Assembly (NCBI RefSeq): GCF_003097515.1
Contig: NZ_CP029188.1
Location: forward strand, 868,001-932,000
Reading direction: 5' to 3'
Source of the DNA: Streptomyces tirandamycinicus
GTDB lineage: Bacteria > Actinomycetota > Actinomycetes > Streptomycetales > Streptomycetaceae
Length of the DNA stretch: 64,000 bases
Shown: positions 42,227-52,086 of the stretch, one piece after another
Numbering within the stretch: position 1 is the stretch's first letter
Layout of the letters: each line of letters begins with the position of its first letter
The notes under the pieces: generated by a model
The model's input: only the letters and a program-made list of their open reading frames with translations
What the model was told of the DNA's origin: nothing
The model's database searches: none
Made by a program: the position numbers and the translations under genes

Positions 42227-42536
42227 GCGCCTCACGATAACGGCCGCCGGCCCGCCGTGCCCCGCCCCGGGCGCCGGGCGCGCCGCGCGGGCGAGAGGGC
42301 GGGTGAGAGGTCGGGTGAGAGGGGCAGACCGGGGCCGGACGCTCCGCGCGGACGGCGGGCAGGACCGACCCGGGGGAACGCGCGGACCGGACGGGCGCCG
42401 CCGCGCGGACGGGACCGCGCGGACAGCGGGCAGGACCCCAGGGGTCACGCCGCCGGGACGCGCGGGACCGGGGCATCCGCACGCCGCCCGCGTCACCGCG
42501 ACGACCCCCGCGCTGCGTGACGCGGCCGCGTCGGCG

Positions 42537-42570
42537 CCCTTCCGGCCCGCGAGCACGGGGGCCGGAAGGG
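42537..42570. terminator. 11-bp hairpin downstream of glkA (distal)
   Basis: CCCTTCCGGCC and GGCCGGAAGGG are perfect complements around a 12-nt loop. It is the second of two hairpins after the glkA stop. The 407 bp between glkA and the EEP gene start hold no supported gene. Confidence 0.55.
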
Positions 42571-42584
42571 GGGCCGCAGACGCG

Positions 42585-42618
42585 GGCGCCTGCCGCCCCC
42601 GGAGGGACGGCAGGCGCC
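42585..42618. terminator. 11-bp hairpin downstream of glkA (proximal)
   Basis: GGCGCCTGCCG and CGGCAGGCGCC pair perfectly around a 12-nt loop, starting 15 bp after the glkA stop on the minus strand. It is the likely glkA terminator. Confidence 0.65.
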
Positions 42619-42633
42619 GGAAGGACGGACGGG

Positions 42634-43575
42634 TCAGCCCTGGCGGGCCAGGTCCGCCGCGCCGACGAGCCCCGCCTTGTTGCCGAGCCGGGCCGCGAGC
42701 ACCTGGGCGTGCGGACGCCACTGCCCGCCGATCAGCCACCGCCGGAAGGACTTGCGGATCGGGTCGAGGACCAGCTCGCCCTCGTCCGACACGCCGCCGC
42801 CGACGATGAACGCCGAGGGGTCGAACAGCGAGGCCAGGTCGGCCAGTCCCGCACCGGCCCAGCGGGCCAGCTCGCGGAAGGAGTCGACGGCGACCTTGTC
42901 GCCCTGCCTCGCCGCCTCGCTGACGTGCCTGCCCTCGATCCCCTCGGGGGTGCCGTCGCCGAGGCCGAGCAGGATCGCCGCGTTCTCCGGGACCGCCGCC
43001 GAGCGCTGGCGGGCGTAGCGCACCAGCGCCCGCCCGGACGCGTACTGCTCCCAGCAGCCCTGGCTGCCGCAGCCGCACAGCAGGCCGTCGGGGACGACCC
43101 TGATGTGCCCGAACTCCGCCGCCACGCCGAAACGGCCGCGGCGCAGCTTGTTGCCGATGATGATGCCGCCGCCGAGGCCCGTGCCGAGCGTGATGCAGAT
43201 GACGTCGCTGTGGCCCTGACCCGCGCCGAAGCGGTACTCGCCCCAGGCCGCGGCGTTGGCGTCGTTCTCCACGACGACCGGCAGGCCGACGCGCTGCTCC
43301 ACCTTGTCCTTCAGCGGCTCGTGCCGCCACTGGATGTTCGGCGCGAAGAGGACGGTGGCCCGCTTGTCGTCGACGTAGCCGGCGGCACCGATGCCGACCG
43401 CCTCGATGTCGTGCCCCTTACCGGCTCCGGAGACGGCCGAGCAGATCGCGTCCACGATTCCCTCGGCGGTCGGCGGAGTGGGCACCGTATGCGTCTCAAG
43501 GATGGTGCCCTCTTCGTCGACCACGCCGGCCGCGATCTTCGTGCCGCCGATGTCGACGCCGATGGTGAGTCCCAT
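42634..43575 (-). CDS. glkA: ROK-family glucokinase
   Basis: This 313-residue protein phosphorylates glucose with ATP and in Streptomyces is also needed for glucose repression. It has the ATP motif IGVDIGGTKIAAGVV, VENDANAAAWGE for sugar binding, ITLGTGLGGGIIIGNKL, and the ROK zinc motif CGCGSQGCWEQYASG. The ATG at 43575 has GAGGGA just upstream. Length and motifs match S. coelicolor GlkA, and the region is syntenic. Confidence 0.95.
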   Translation of the reverse strand: MGLTIGVDIGGTKIAAGVVDEEGTILETHTVPTPPTAEGIVDAICSAVSGAGKGHDIEAVGIGAAGYVDDKRATVLFAPNIQWRHEPLKDKVEQRVGLPVVVENDANAAAWGEYRFGAGQGHSDVICITLGTGLGGGIIIGNKLRRGRFGVAAEFGHIRVVPDGLLCGCGSQGCWEQYASGRALVRYARQRSAAVPENAAILLGLGDGTPEGIEGRHVSEAARQGDKVAVDSFRELARWAGAGLADLASLFDPSAFIVGGGVSDEGELVLDPIRKSFRRWLIGGQWRPHAQVLAARLGNKAGLVGAADLARQG

Positions 43576-43636
43576 GTGTCCCTCAGTTTTCGGTCGAGCC
43601 CCGCTAGGCCCAACCGTACCGGAGGGAGTCCGGGCC

Positions 43637-44110
43637 TCAGTCCAGATCGATCTTCTCGCTCGGGCCGGGGCCCTCGTCCCGCCGGTCCTGGCGGCCCGTG
43701 CCGTCGGTGCCGCCGGTGCCGTCGGTGCCCGCGGACGGCTCGTTCCGGGTCCAGCGCCGCTCATGGCCTTCCACGGCGGAGCGGTACGCGGCCAGCAGCT
43801 CGTTGCCCGCGGCCGCGAGGTGGTCGAAGACCTGCGGGTTGCGCTCGATGACCGGCTCGACGGCCGACTTCGCCTGGTTGACCAGCTGCTGCACGGTCCC
43901 CTGCCCGGCGAGGCCGAGCAGCGGGTTCTGCAGCGACGACACCTTCTCGGCGACCGCGTCCAGCAGCTTGCGCAGCTCGTCGCCCGCGGTGCCGGTGGTG
44001 TGCGGCCCGTACCGCTCGCTGCGGCGGGCCCGCTCCTCCTGAAGGTCCTCGGCGCACGCCGTCGCCCAGGCGTCGGCGTCGACGGCGGGACGTTCGGTCG
44101 CATCGCTCAT
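43637..44110 (-). CDS. DUF5304-type hypothetical protein
   Basis: This 157-residue protein starts at the ATG at 44110, seven bases after GAGGAG. It is mostly helical, with AWATACAEDLQEERARRSER early and a central GDELRKLLDAVAEKVSSLQN segment. The C-terminus is a low-complexity Gly/Asp/Thr tail (TDGTGGTDGTGRQ). In Streptomyces a DUF5304 protein normally lies beside glkA, as here; function unknown. Confidence 0.7.
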   Translation of the reverse strand: MSDATERPAVDADAWATACAEDLQEERARRSERYGPHTTGTAGDELRKLLDAVAEKVSSLQNPLLGLAGQGTVQQLVNQAKSAVEPVIERNPQVFDHLAAAGNELLAAYRSAVEGHERRWTRNEPSAGTDGTGGTDGTGRQDRRDEGPGPSEKIDLD

Positions 44111-44168
44111 GGCGTACTCCTCGGAAAGTTCCTCGTACGTCGACGGTACCCGAAGGGGAGGGAGCCGT

Positions 44169-45473
44169 TCAGCGACTCCGCGGCCAGAGCGCGGGGTCGG
44201 GTTCGAAGCGGATGCGCAGCTCGCCGTCCCGCAGGGCGGCACCGCTGACCGCGCAGCGGCGCAGCACGGACGGCAGGGTGAGGACGCGGCGGAACGGGCC
44301 CGCGGTCAGGAAGAGTTCGTCGTCCCTGCGCACCAGCTGCAGCCGGTCCTTGGCGGCGCCCGGCAGGGGCAGCCGCCAGACCAGCACTCCGTCCTCGGAC
44401 CTGCGGTCCTCCACCGTCCAGCGGTTCCCCGGGAGGGGCCCGGACATGCCGCCGGCCGGCCCGTCGAGCAGCCCGGCGAGTTCGCCGGGCTGCCGGGGGT
44501 CGCGGCCGGTGTGCGCCACCTCCCGTACCGGTACGTCGCCGAACTCCTCGCGCCAGCCCTTGAGCGCGCTCTGCTGCCGTCCCGAGAGGGCCGCGAGGAA
44601 CGGGTCGCCGGAGCCGGCCGGGACGACCCGGTTGGCGATCACCATGTCCGGGGCGGGCCCGTGCAGGGCGAGGCCGAGCCGGGCGGTGCGCAGGGCGTGG
44701 TCGGCGGCCTCGGGGCCGGGTTCGGCGACCAGGCGCACCGAGGCGCCGGGGCTCTCGATCAGGGCCTGGACGGCGGCGAGCTCCTCGTCCCAGCGGGCGG
44801 CCGTCTCGTAGAGCCACTGCGCGGGCATCGGCACGCCCGCGAGCTGCGCGAGCACGGGGCGCAGTGAGCGGGCGGCCTGGCGCTCGGCGGGGAGCAGCCG
44901 GCGCAGGTAGCGGCGCAGCTGCTCGGGGAGGGCGAGCAGGGCGACGGCCTGGCGCACAGGGGGAAGGTCGACGACCAGCAGGTCGTGGCGGTCCCCGGCG
45001 GCCTGCTTCAGGGCCCGCAGCAGCGCGAACTGCTCGCTGCCCGGGAGCTCCGTCAGCTCGCCGTCCTCGAAGGGCACGGCCCCGAGGAGGTCGAGTGCGG
45101 CCCCGGCCCGCTCCTGCAGGCCCAGGAACTCGCGGCGGAAGCCGGCGGCCGGGTCGACGCGGGCGACGGTGAGGCCCGGCGGCCCGGCATCCGAGCCGCC
45201 TGAACCGTCCGAGCCGCTCCAGCTGTCCGAGCCGCTCGAGCCGTCCGAGCCGCGTGAACCATCCGAGCCGCCCCAGCCGCTCGAGCCACCCGGCCCGCGC
45301 GGATCGGCCGGGCCCGGTCCGGGGGCTCCGGGCCCGGTGCCGGTCAGTGCCTCGGGCGGCTCGTCGGACAGCAGCAGGACCCTTTCGCCCCGCCGTGCTC
45401 CGGCGAGGGCGAGGGCGGCAGCGACGGTGCTCCGGCCGGCCCCGCCGGTGCCGGTGACGAAAACGGTGCGCAT
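44169..45473 (-). CDS. ArsA/GET3-like P-loop ATPase with atypical Walker A
   Basis: This 434-residue protein resembles anion-transporting ATPases of the ArsA family: N-terminal P-loop, HDLLVVDLPPVRQA and a C-terminal beta-rich domain. The P-loop reads GTGGAGRST, with Arg where Lys is essential in most members. Residues about 60-95 are a Gly/Ser/Asp/Trp-rich insertion (GSDGSRGSDGSSGSD) directly after the P-loop strand. The start is the ATG at 45473, 11 bases after the SRPBCC stop. No arsenic genes are nearby. Its true role is unknown. Confidence 0.75.
   Translation of the reverse strand: MRTVFVTGTGGAGRSTVAAALALAGARRGERVLLLSDEPPEALTGTGPGAPGPGPADPRGPGGSSGWGGSDGSRGSDGSSGSDSWSGSDGSGGSDAGPPGLTVARVDPAAGFRREFLGLQERAGAALDLLGAVPFEDGELTELPGSEQFALLRALKQAAGDRHDLLVVDLPPVRQAVALLALPEQLRRYLRRLLPAERQAARSLRPVLAQLAGVPMPAQWLYETAARWDEELAAVQALIESPGASVRLVAEPGPEAADHALRTARLGLALHGPAPDMVIANRVVPAGSGDPFLAALSGRQQSALKGWREEFGDVPVREVAHTGRDPRQPGELAGLLDGPAGGMSGPLPGNRWTVEDRRSEDGVLVWRLPLPGAAKDRLQLVRRDDELFLTAGPFRRVLTLPSVLRRCAVSGAALRDGELRIRFEPDPALWPRSR
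45180..45295 (-). repeat. Low-complexity GSD/GSS-coding repeats in the ArsA-like gene
   Basis: Variants of GAGCCGTCC/GAGCCGCTC recur every 9-12 bp, in frame, encoding Gly-Ser-Asp-rich sequence. The expansion sits just after the nucleotide-binding strand of the protein. Confidence 0.75.
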
Positions 45474-45484
45474 GAAGGGGGGCT

Positions 45485-45934
45485 TCAGCCCTTCGGACCG
45501 GACTCGACGCGCTTCTTCAGGCCGGCCAGGGCGCGGTCGATGATGACCTTCTCGGCCTTGCGCTTGATCATCCCGAGCATGGGGATCTTGACGTCGACGG
45601 TCAGCTGGTAGGTGACCTCGGTCCGCTCGCCTCCGGCGACCGGCTTCAGCGAGTACGAGCCGTCCAGCGCGCGCAGCATCTGGGACTTGACCAGCGTCCA
45701 GGAGACCGTGTCGTCCCCGGTCCAGGTGTAGGCCAGGACGTGGTCGTCCTTGATCGCGCCGGCGTCGAGCACCAGCCGGACCTGGAGCGCGCGGCCCCGG
45801 CCGTCCTTCTCCAGGACCTCGGTCTCCTTCACCTCGCCGGTCCACTCCGGGTAGCGCGCGAAGTCGGAGATCACTCCCATCACATCGGCCGGTGCCGCGT
45901 CGATGGTGATGCTCGAGCTGGTGTGTTCCGCCAT
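45485..45934 (-). CDS. SRPBCC-family (START-like) protein
   Basis: This 149-residue protein has the START/cyclase-like layout: an N-terminal strand and helix (ITIDAAPADVMGVISDFARY, PEWTGEVKETEVLE), central strands and a long C-terminal helix (IIDRALAGLKKRVES). The family binds hydrophobic ligands; the ligand is unknown. The ATG at 45934 has AAGGAG eight bases upstream. The ArsA-like gene follows after 11 bases, so the two are probably one operon. Confidence 0.8.
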   Translation of the reverse strand: MAEHTSSSITIDAAPADVMGVISDFARYPEWTGEVKETEVLEKDGRGRALQVRLVLDAGAIKDDHVLAYTWTGDDTVSWTLVKSQMLRALDGSYSLKPVAGGERTEVTYQLTVDVKIPMLGMIKRKAEKVIIDRALAGLKKRVESGPKG

Positions 45935-45999
45935 CGCCGTGGCTCCTTAACTGAACGCCGGACGGGGTTGCGGTGTGCAATCTACCGCGACCCCGGCGG

Positions 46000-46761
46000 T
46001 CACCATTCCAGGGCCCACGGCCGCCCCGTCGCCGCGAAGTGCCCGACGTTCACGCACTCGGTCGCGCCGATCCGCATGCGCCGCACCAGCGGCTGGTGCA
46101 CATGCCCGAAGATCGAGTACCGGGGCCGGGTCCGGTGGATGGCGTCGAGCAGGGCCCGGCTGCCGCGCTCGAAGCGGCGGGCGACCGTGTCGTACGTCAG
46201 CTCGGGCACGTCCGGCGGGATGTGCGAGCACAGCACGTCGACCTCGCCGAGCGCCTCCACCTTGGCCGCGTACTCCTCGTCGGAGATCTCGAACGGGGTG
46301 CGCATCGGGGACCGCAGCCCGCCGCCGACGAAGCCGAACACCAGCCCGCCCAGCTCGATCCGCTCACCGTCGAGGACGGTGGTGCCCGGGCGCGCGTACT
46401 CCGGCCAGAGGGCGGGGACGTCGACGTTGCCGTAGGTGGCGTACGTCGGGGTGGGGAACGCGGCGAACATCTCGCGGTACTGCTTGCGCACCGCCCCGAG
46501 GATCACGGCGTCCCGGTCGAGGCCCGCCCAGAGGCTCCGCCCGAACTCGCGCGCCTCCTCGAAGCGCCGGGCGGTGCGCAGCTCGACGATCCGGTCCGCG
46601 TTCTCCACCCCGAACAGGTCGGGGAAGATCCCGCGCGAGTGGTCGGCGTAGTCGAGGAAGAGGACCAGGTCACCGAGGCAGATCAGAGCGTCGGCCCCCT
46701 GTCCGGCCCTGGCCAGATCCGTCGCGTTGCCGTGCACGTCGCTGACCACATGAACTCGCAT
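46000..46761 (-). CDS. Metallophosphoesterase
   Basis: This 253-residue protein has the calcineurin-like motifs VVSDVHGNATDL (Asp-x-His), CLGDLV (Gly-Asp), TYGNVDVP (Gly-Asn), VLCSHIPPD and IFGHVHQPL. These ligands form the two-metal site. It could act on cyclic nucleotides, nucleotides or phosphoesters; nothing in the context decides. The ATG at 46761 has AGGG about ten bases upstream. It is divergent from the acyl-CoA ligase gene. Confidence 0.88.
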   Translation of the reverse strand: MRVHVVSDVHGNATDLARAGQGADALICLGDLVLFLDYADHSRGIFPDLFGVENADRIVELRTARRFEEAREFGRSLWAGLDRDAVILGAVRKQYREMFAAFPTPTYATYGNVDVPALWPEYARPGTTVLDGERIELGGLVFGFVGGGLRSPMRTPFEISDEEYAAKVEALGEVDVLCSHIPPDVPELTYDTVARRFERGSRALLDAIHRTRPRYSIFGHVHQPLVRRMRIGATECVNVGHFAATGRPWALEW

Positions 46762-46998
46762 GCCGATCACCCTAGAGTGGTCGTCCGATTCCCAGTAGAG
46801 GGCACCGGACCTGCGGTTACTTCCGAGTCGTCCGGCGGGTGGAATAGTGTTCGCGATGCTGCGGCGCACTGGTGTGACGCAGGGAACATCTGGCCGGGAC
46901 CCCCTATCCGGAACTGAGTACTGATGGGTAACGTCCGGGCAGTCCCCGGTGCGTTCACACAGAGCCGTGGCGCCGGCGCCCGATGAGGAGCAGCAGTC

Positions 46999-48795
46999 TT
47001 GCGTGAGTTCAGCCTTCCGGCCCTGTACGAGGTCCCGACGGACGGCAATCTGACGGATCTGATCCGCCGCAATGCGACGCAGCACCCCGAGGTCGCGGTC
47101 ATGGCCAGAAAGGTCGCCGGGAGCTGGGTCGACGTCACCGCCGCCCGGTTCCTCGCCGAGGTGCGGGCCGCCGCGAAGGGCCTGATCGCCGCGGGCGTGC
47201 GGCCCGGGGACCGGGTCGCCCTGATGTCCCGCACCCGCTACGAGTGGGTGCAGCTCGACTTCGCGATCTGGAGCGCCGGCGGTGTGACCGTTCCGGTGTA
47301 CGAGACCAGCTCGCCGGAGCAGGTGCAGTGGATCCTCGGTGACTCCGGCGCCGTCGCGGTGATCGTCGAGAGCGAGGCGCACGCCGCCGCCGTCGAGTCC
47401 GTGCGCGCCGCCCTGCCCGGGCTGCGGCACGTGTGGCGGATCGAGGGCGACGGGATCGCGCAGCTCACCGCGGCCGGGGCGGAGATCCCCGACGCCACGG
47501 TGGACGAGCACAGCGCGTCCGCCAAGGCGGACGACCCGGCCACCATCGTCTACACCTCGGGCACCACGGGCCGCCCCAAGGGCTGTGTGCTCACCCACCG
47601 CGCGTTCTTCGCGGAGTGCGGGAACCTGGTCGAGCGCCTGAAGCCGCTGTTCCGCACCGGTGACAGCTCGGTCCTGCTCTTCCTGCCCGCCGCGCACGTC
47701 TTCGGGCGCATGGTCGAGGTGGCGGCGGTCATGGCGCCCATCAGGCTCGGCTGCGTACCGGACGTCAGCAACCTCACCGACGAGCTCGCCTCGTTCCGCC
47801 CGACCCTGATCCTCGGTGTGCCGCGGGTCTTCGAGAAGGTCTACAACGCGGCGCGCGCCAAGGCGCAGGCGGACGGCAAAGGCAGGATCTTCGACAAGGC
47901 CGCGGCGACGGCGATCGAGTACAGCCGGGCGATCGGCACCGGGAAGGGCGCGCCGTTCGGGCTGCGGCTCCGGCACAAGGTGTTCGACAGGCTCGTCTAC
48001 GGCAAGCTGCGCGCGGTGCTCGGCGGGCGAGGCGAGTTCGCGGTCTCCGGCGGCGCCCCGCTGGGCGAGCGGCTCGGCCACTTCTACCGCGGCATCGGCT
48101 TCACGGTGCTGGAGGGCTACGGCCTCACCGAGTCCTGTGCGGCGACGGCGTTCAACCCCTGGGACCGCCAGAAGATCGGTACGGTCGGGCAGCCGCTGCC
48201 GGGTTCGGTGGTGCGGATCGCCGACGACGGCGAGGTGCTGCTGCACGGCGAGCAGATCTTCACGGGCTACTGGAACAACGAGGCGGCGACGGCGGAGGCC
48301 CTGGCCGACGGCTGGTTCCACACCGGTGACATCGGCACCCTCGACGAGGACGGCTACCTCTCGATCACGGGCCGCAAGAAGGAGATCCTGGTGACCGCGG
48401 GCGGCAAGAACGTCGCCCCGGCGGTCATCGAGGACCGCATCCGCGCCCACGCGCTGGTCGCGGAGTGCATGGTCGTCGGCGACGGGCGGCCGTTCGTGGG
48501 CGCGCTGGTCACCATCGACGAGGAGTTCCTGGCCCGCTGGGCCGCCGACCACGGCAAGCCGGCCGGCTCGACGGCGGCTTCGCTGCGCGAGGACGCGGAC
48601 CTGCTGGCGGAGGTCCAGCGGGCGGTGGACGAGGGCAATGCCGCGGTTTCCAAGGCTGAATCGGTGCGGAAATTCAGGGTTCTCAGCTCCCAGTTCACCG
48701 AGGAGGCCGGTCACATCACGCCGTCGCTGAAGCTCAAGCGGAACGTGGTGGCCAAGGACTTCGCGGACGAGATCGAGGCGATCTACCGGTCGTAG
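46999..48795 (+). CDS. Long-chain fatty-acid-CoA ligase (AMP-dependent synthetase)
   Basis: This 598-residue adenylate-forming enzyme has TIVYTSGTTGRPKGCVLTH (about 182-200), GYGLTESCAATAFN, DGWFHTGDIG and the catalytic-lysine region ITGRKKEILVTAGGKNV. It resembles actinobacterial FadD15-type ligases that activate long-chain acids. The TTG at 46999 is the start, with GAGGAG eight bases upstream. It stands between the metallophosphoesterase and the cholesterol oxidase genes, which may point to lipid or sterol turnover. Confidence 0.9.
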   Translation: MREFSLPALYEVPTDGNLTDLIRRNATQHPEVAVMARKVAGSWVDVTAARFLAEVRAAAKGLIAAGVRPGDRVALMSRTRYEWVQLDFAIWSAGGVTVPVYETSSPEQVQWILGDSGAVAVIVESEAHAAAVESVRAALPGLRHVWRIEGDGIAQLTAAGAEIPDATVDEHSASAKADDPATIVYTSGTTGRPKGCVLTHRAFFAECGNLVERLKPLFRTGDSSVLLFLPAAHVFGRMVEVAAVMAPIRLGCVPDVSNLTDELASFRPTLILGVPRVFEKVYNAARAKAQADGKGRIFDKAAATAIEYSRAIGTGKGAPFGLRLRHKVFDRLVYGKLRAVLGGRGEFAVSGGAPLGERLGHFYRGIGFTVLEGYGLTESCAATAFNPWDRQKIGTVGQPLPGSVVRIADDGEVLLHGEQIFTGYWNNEAATAEALADGWFHTGDIGTLDEDGYLSITGRKKEILVTAGGKNVAPAVIEDRIRAHALVAECMVVGDGRPFVGALVTIDEEFLARWAADHGKPAGSTAASLREDADLLAEVQRAVDEGNAAVSKAESVRKFRVLSSQFTEEAGHITPSLKLKRNVVAKDFADEIEAIYRS

Positions 48796-48837
48796 GGGCT
48801 GCCTGCCGGCGCCGGCGGCAGGGGCCGCGGGCCGCCG

Positions 48838-50511
<1,674 letters not shown>

Positions 50512-50600
50512 CTATCCGCTGCGGGGCCCCTTTTCCGCGGGGCGCAAGAGCGCGGTTCAGGCCGCGCGGGTGGGAACACGGCCGGGGTCGAGCTGTCATG

Positions 50601-50765
50601 GCAGCCGCGGGCGGGCACACACGGCCGGGACCGTGCCGCCCCCGCAGCCGCGGGCCGGACCCCGACCGGAACCGTCCGCACCCCGGCAGCCGCGAGCCGG
50701 CCCCCCGCCGGGACCGTGCCCCTCCCTGCAGCCGGGACGGCCGCGGGCCGTGCCCGTGCCGTTCG
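50601..50765. repeat. Degenerate 41-42-bp repeats upstream of the cholesterol oxidase gene
   Basis: Four units begin GCAGCCGCGGGC / GCAGCCGCGAGC and continue with CCGGGACCGTGCC-like segments, with many substitutions. They fill most of the 305-bp gap between the cholesterol oxidase start and the PimB'-like gene stop. No gene is supported there. Confidence 0.6.
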
Positions 50766-50795
50766 TACCGGCGGGTCCCGTCCGGGCCCTCCCGG

Positions 50796-51938
50796 TTACA
50801 GCAGCGCCCTGAGCCGGTCCGCCAGGAGGTCCCAGCGCCAGCGTTCCTCGACCCACTCACGGCCCCGCTCGCCCATGCGGCGGCGCAGCTCGGGGTCCAG
50901 GAGGAGCGCGGCGACGCGCTCCGCGGTCTCCTCCGGGGAGCCGCCGCGGACGACCCAGCCCGTCTCGCCGTCGAGTACCGCGTCCGGCGCCCCTCCCGAG
51001 TCGCCGGCGACGACCGGGAGCCCCGTCGCGGACGCCTCCAGGTAGACGATGCCGAGGCCCTCCACGTCCAGCCCGCCGCGCCGGGTGCGGCACGGCATCG
51101 CGAAGACGTCGCCGGCGCCGTAGTGCGCGGGCAGCTCCTCCCAGGGGACCGCGCCGGTGAAGCGGACCGACTCCGCCACTCCCGTGGTGCCGGCGAGCTT
51201 GCGCAGGTCCGTCTCGTAGGGCCCGCCGCCGACGATCAGCAGCACCGCGTCCGGCACCCGGGCGAGGATCGCGGGCATGGCCCGGATCAGGGTGTCCTGG
51301 CCCTTGCGCGGCACGAGCCGGGACACGCAGACGACGACCGGGCGGTCGGTGAGCCCGAGCCGTTCGCGCACCGCCTCGCCGCCCGAGTCCGGATGGAAGG
51401 TCTTCTCGTCGACGCCCGGCGGCAGCTGCACCATCCGCCCGGCCGCCCCGGGCGTCAGCGCGGCGGCGATCCGCGAGCGGGTGTACTCGCCGAGGTAGGT
51501 GATGGTGTCCGTGCCCTCGCCGATCCGGCGCAGCAGCCGCCGGGACCCGGGCAGCTGGGCCCACCCCGCCTCGTGGCCGTGGGTGGTGGCCACCAGACGC
51601 CGCGCCCCGGCCCGGCGCAGCGCCGGGGCCATCAGCCCGAGCGGGGCGGCCGCGCCGAACCACACCGACGTGCAGCCGTGCTCCCGCAGCAGTCCCACGG
51701 CGCGCCGGGTGACGCGCGGGGTGGGCAGCAGCATGGTCGTACGGTCGCGGACCACCGGGAAGGGCTGCTCGGCGTCGAACGCGGCCGTCGCCTCGGCTCC
51801 CTCGCGGCCGCGCTTCCAGGTGGAGGCGTAGACGACGATATGTTCGGGGTCCAGCCGCAGCGCCATGTTGTGGAGGAACGCCTGGATGCCGCCGGGACGC
51901 GGCGGGAAGTCGTTGGTGACGATCAGGGTCTTGTCCAT
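50796..51938 (-). CDS. GT4 glycosyltransferase, PimB'-like mannosyltransferase
   Basis: This 380-residue GT-B enzyme begins with TLIVTNDFPPRPGGIQAFL, close to the start of mycobacterial PimB' (Rv2188c). The C-terminal half carries VVCVSRLVPRKGQDTLIRAM and GLDVEGLGIVYLEASATGLP, the EX7E nucleotide-sugar site. PimB' adds the second mannose to phosphatidylinositol mannoside. Because Streptomyces makes PIM-like lipids, this role is likely but not proved. It is divergent from a GT87 membrane enzyme gene. Confidence 0.85.
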   Translation of the reverse strand: MDKTLIVTNDFPPRPGGIQAFLHNMALRLDPEHIVVYASTWKRGREGAEATAAFDAEQPFPVVRDRTTMLLPTPRVTRRAVGLLREHGCTSVWFGAAAPLGLMAPALRRAGARRLVATTHGHEAGWAQLPGSRRLLRRIGEGTDTITYLGEYTRSRIAAALTPGAAGRMVQLPPGVDEKTFHPDSGGEAVRERLGLTDRPVVVCVSRLVPRKGQDTLIRAMPAILARVPDAVLLIVGGGPYETDLRKLAGTTGVAESVRFTGAVPWEELPAHYGAGDVFAMPCRTRRGGLDVEGLGIVYLEASATGLPVVAGDSGGAPDAVLDGETGWVVRGGSPEETAERVAALLLDPELRRRMGERGREWVEERWRWDLLADRLRALL

Positions 51939-51974
51939 CGCCGCCGACAGTACCAACGGCCGCCGCGCCTCATC

Positions 51975-52010
51975 GCGGGCGTCCGGGCGTCCGGGCGTCC
52001 GGGCGTCCGG
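51975..52010. repeat. Four 8-bp tandem repeats
   Basis: GGGCGTCC is repeated four times in the divergent region between the PimB'-like and GT87-like genes, 37 bp upstream of the first start and about 75 bp upstream of the second. Confidence 0.85.
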
Positions 52011-52086
52011 CATGATGGCGGCCGGGCCGGCAGGGCGGCGGTGCGGCGCGCAGGGCACGGAACCGATCGAACGGCACGGGGTGGTC

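Noticed and set aside
44169..45473. Arsenic resistance operon
   Set aside because: The ArsA-like gene has an altered P-loop and no arsR, arsB or arsC neighbour.
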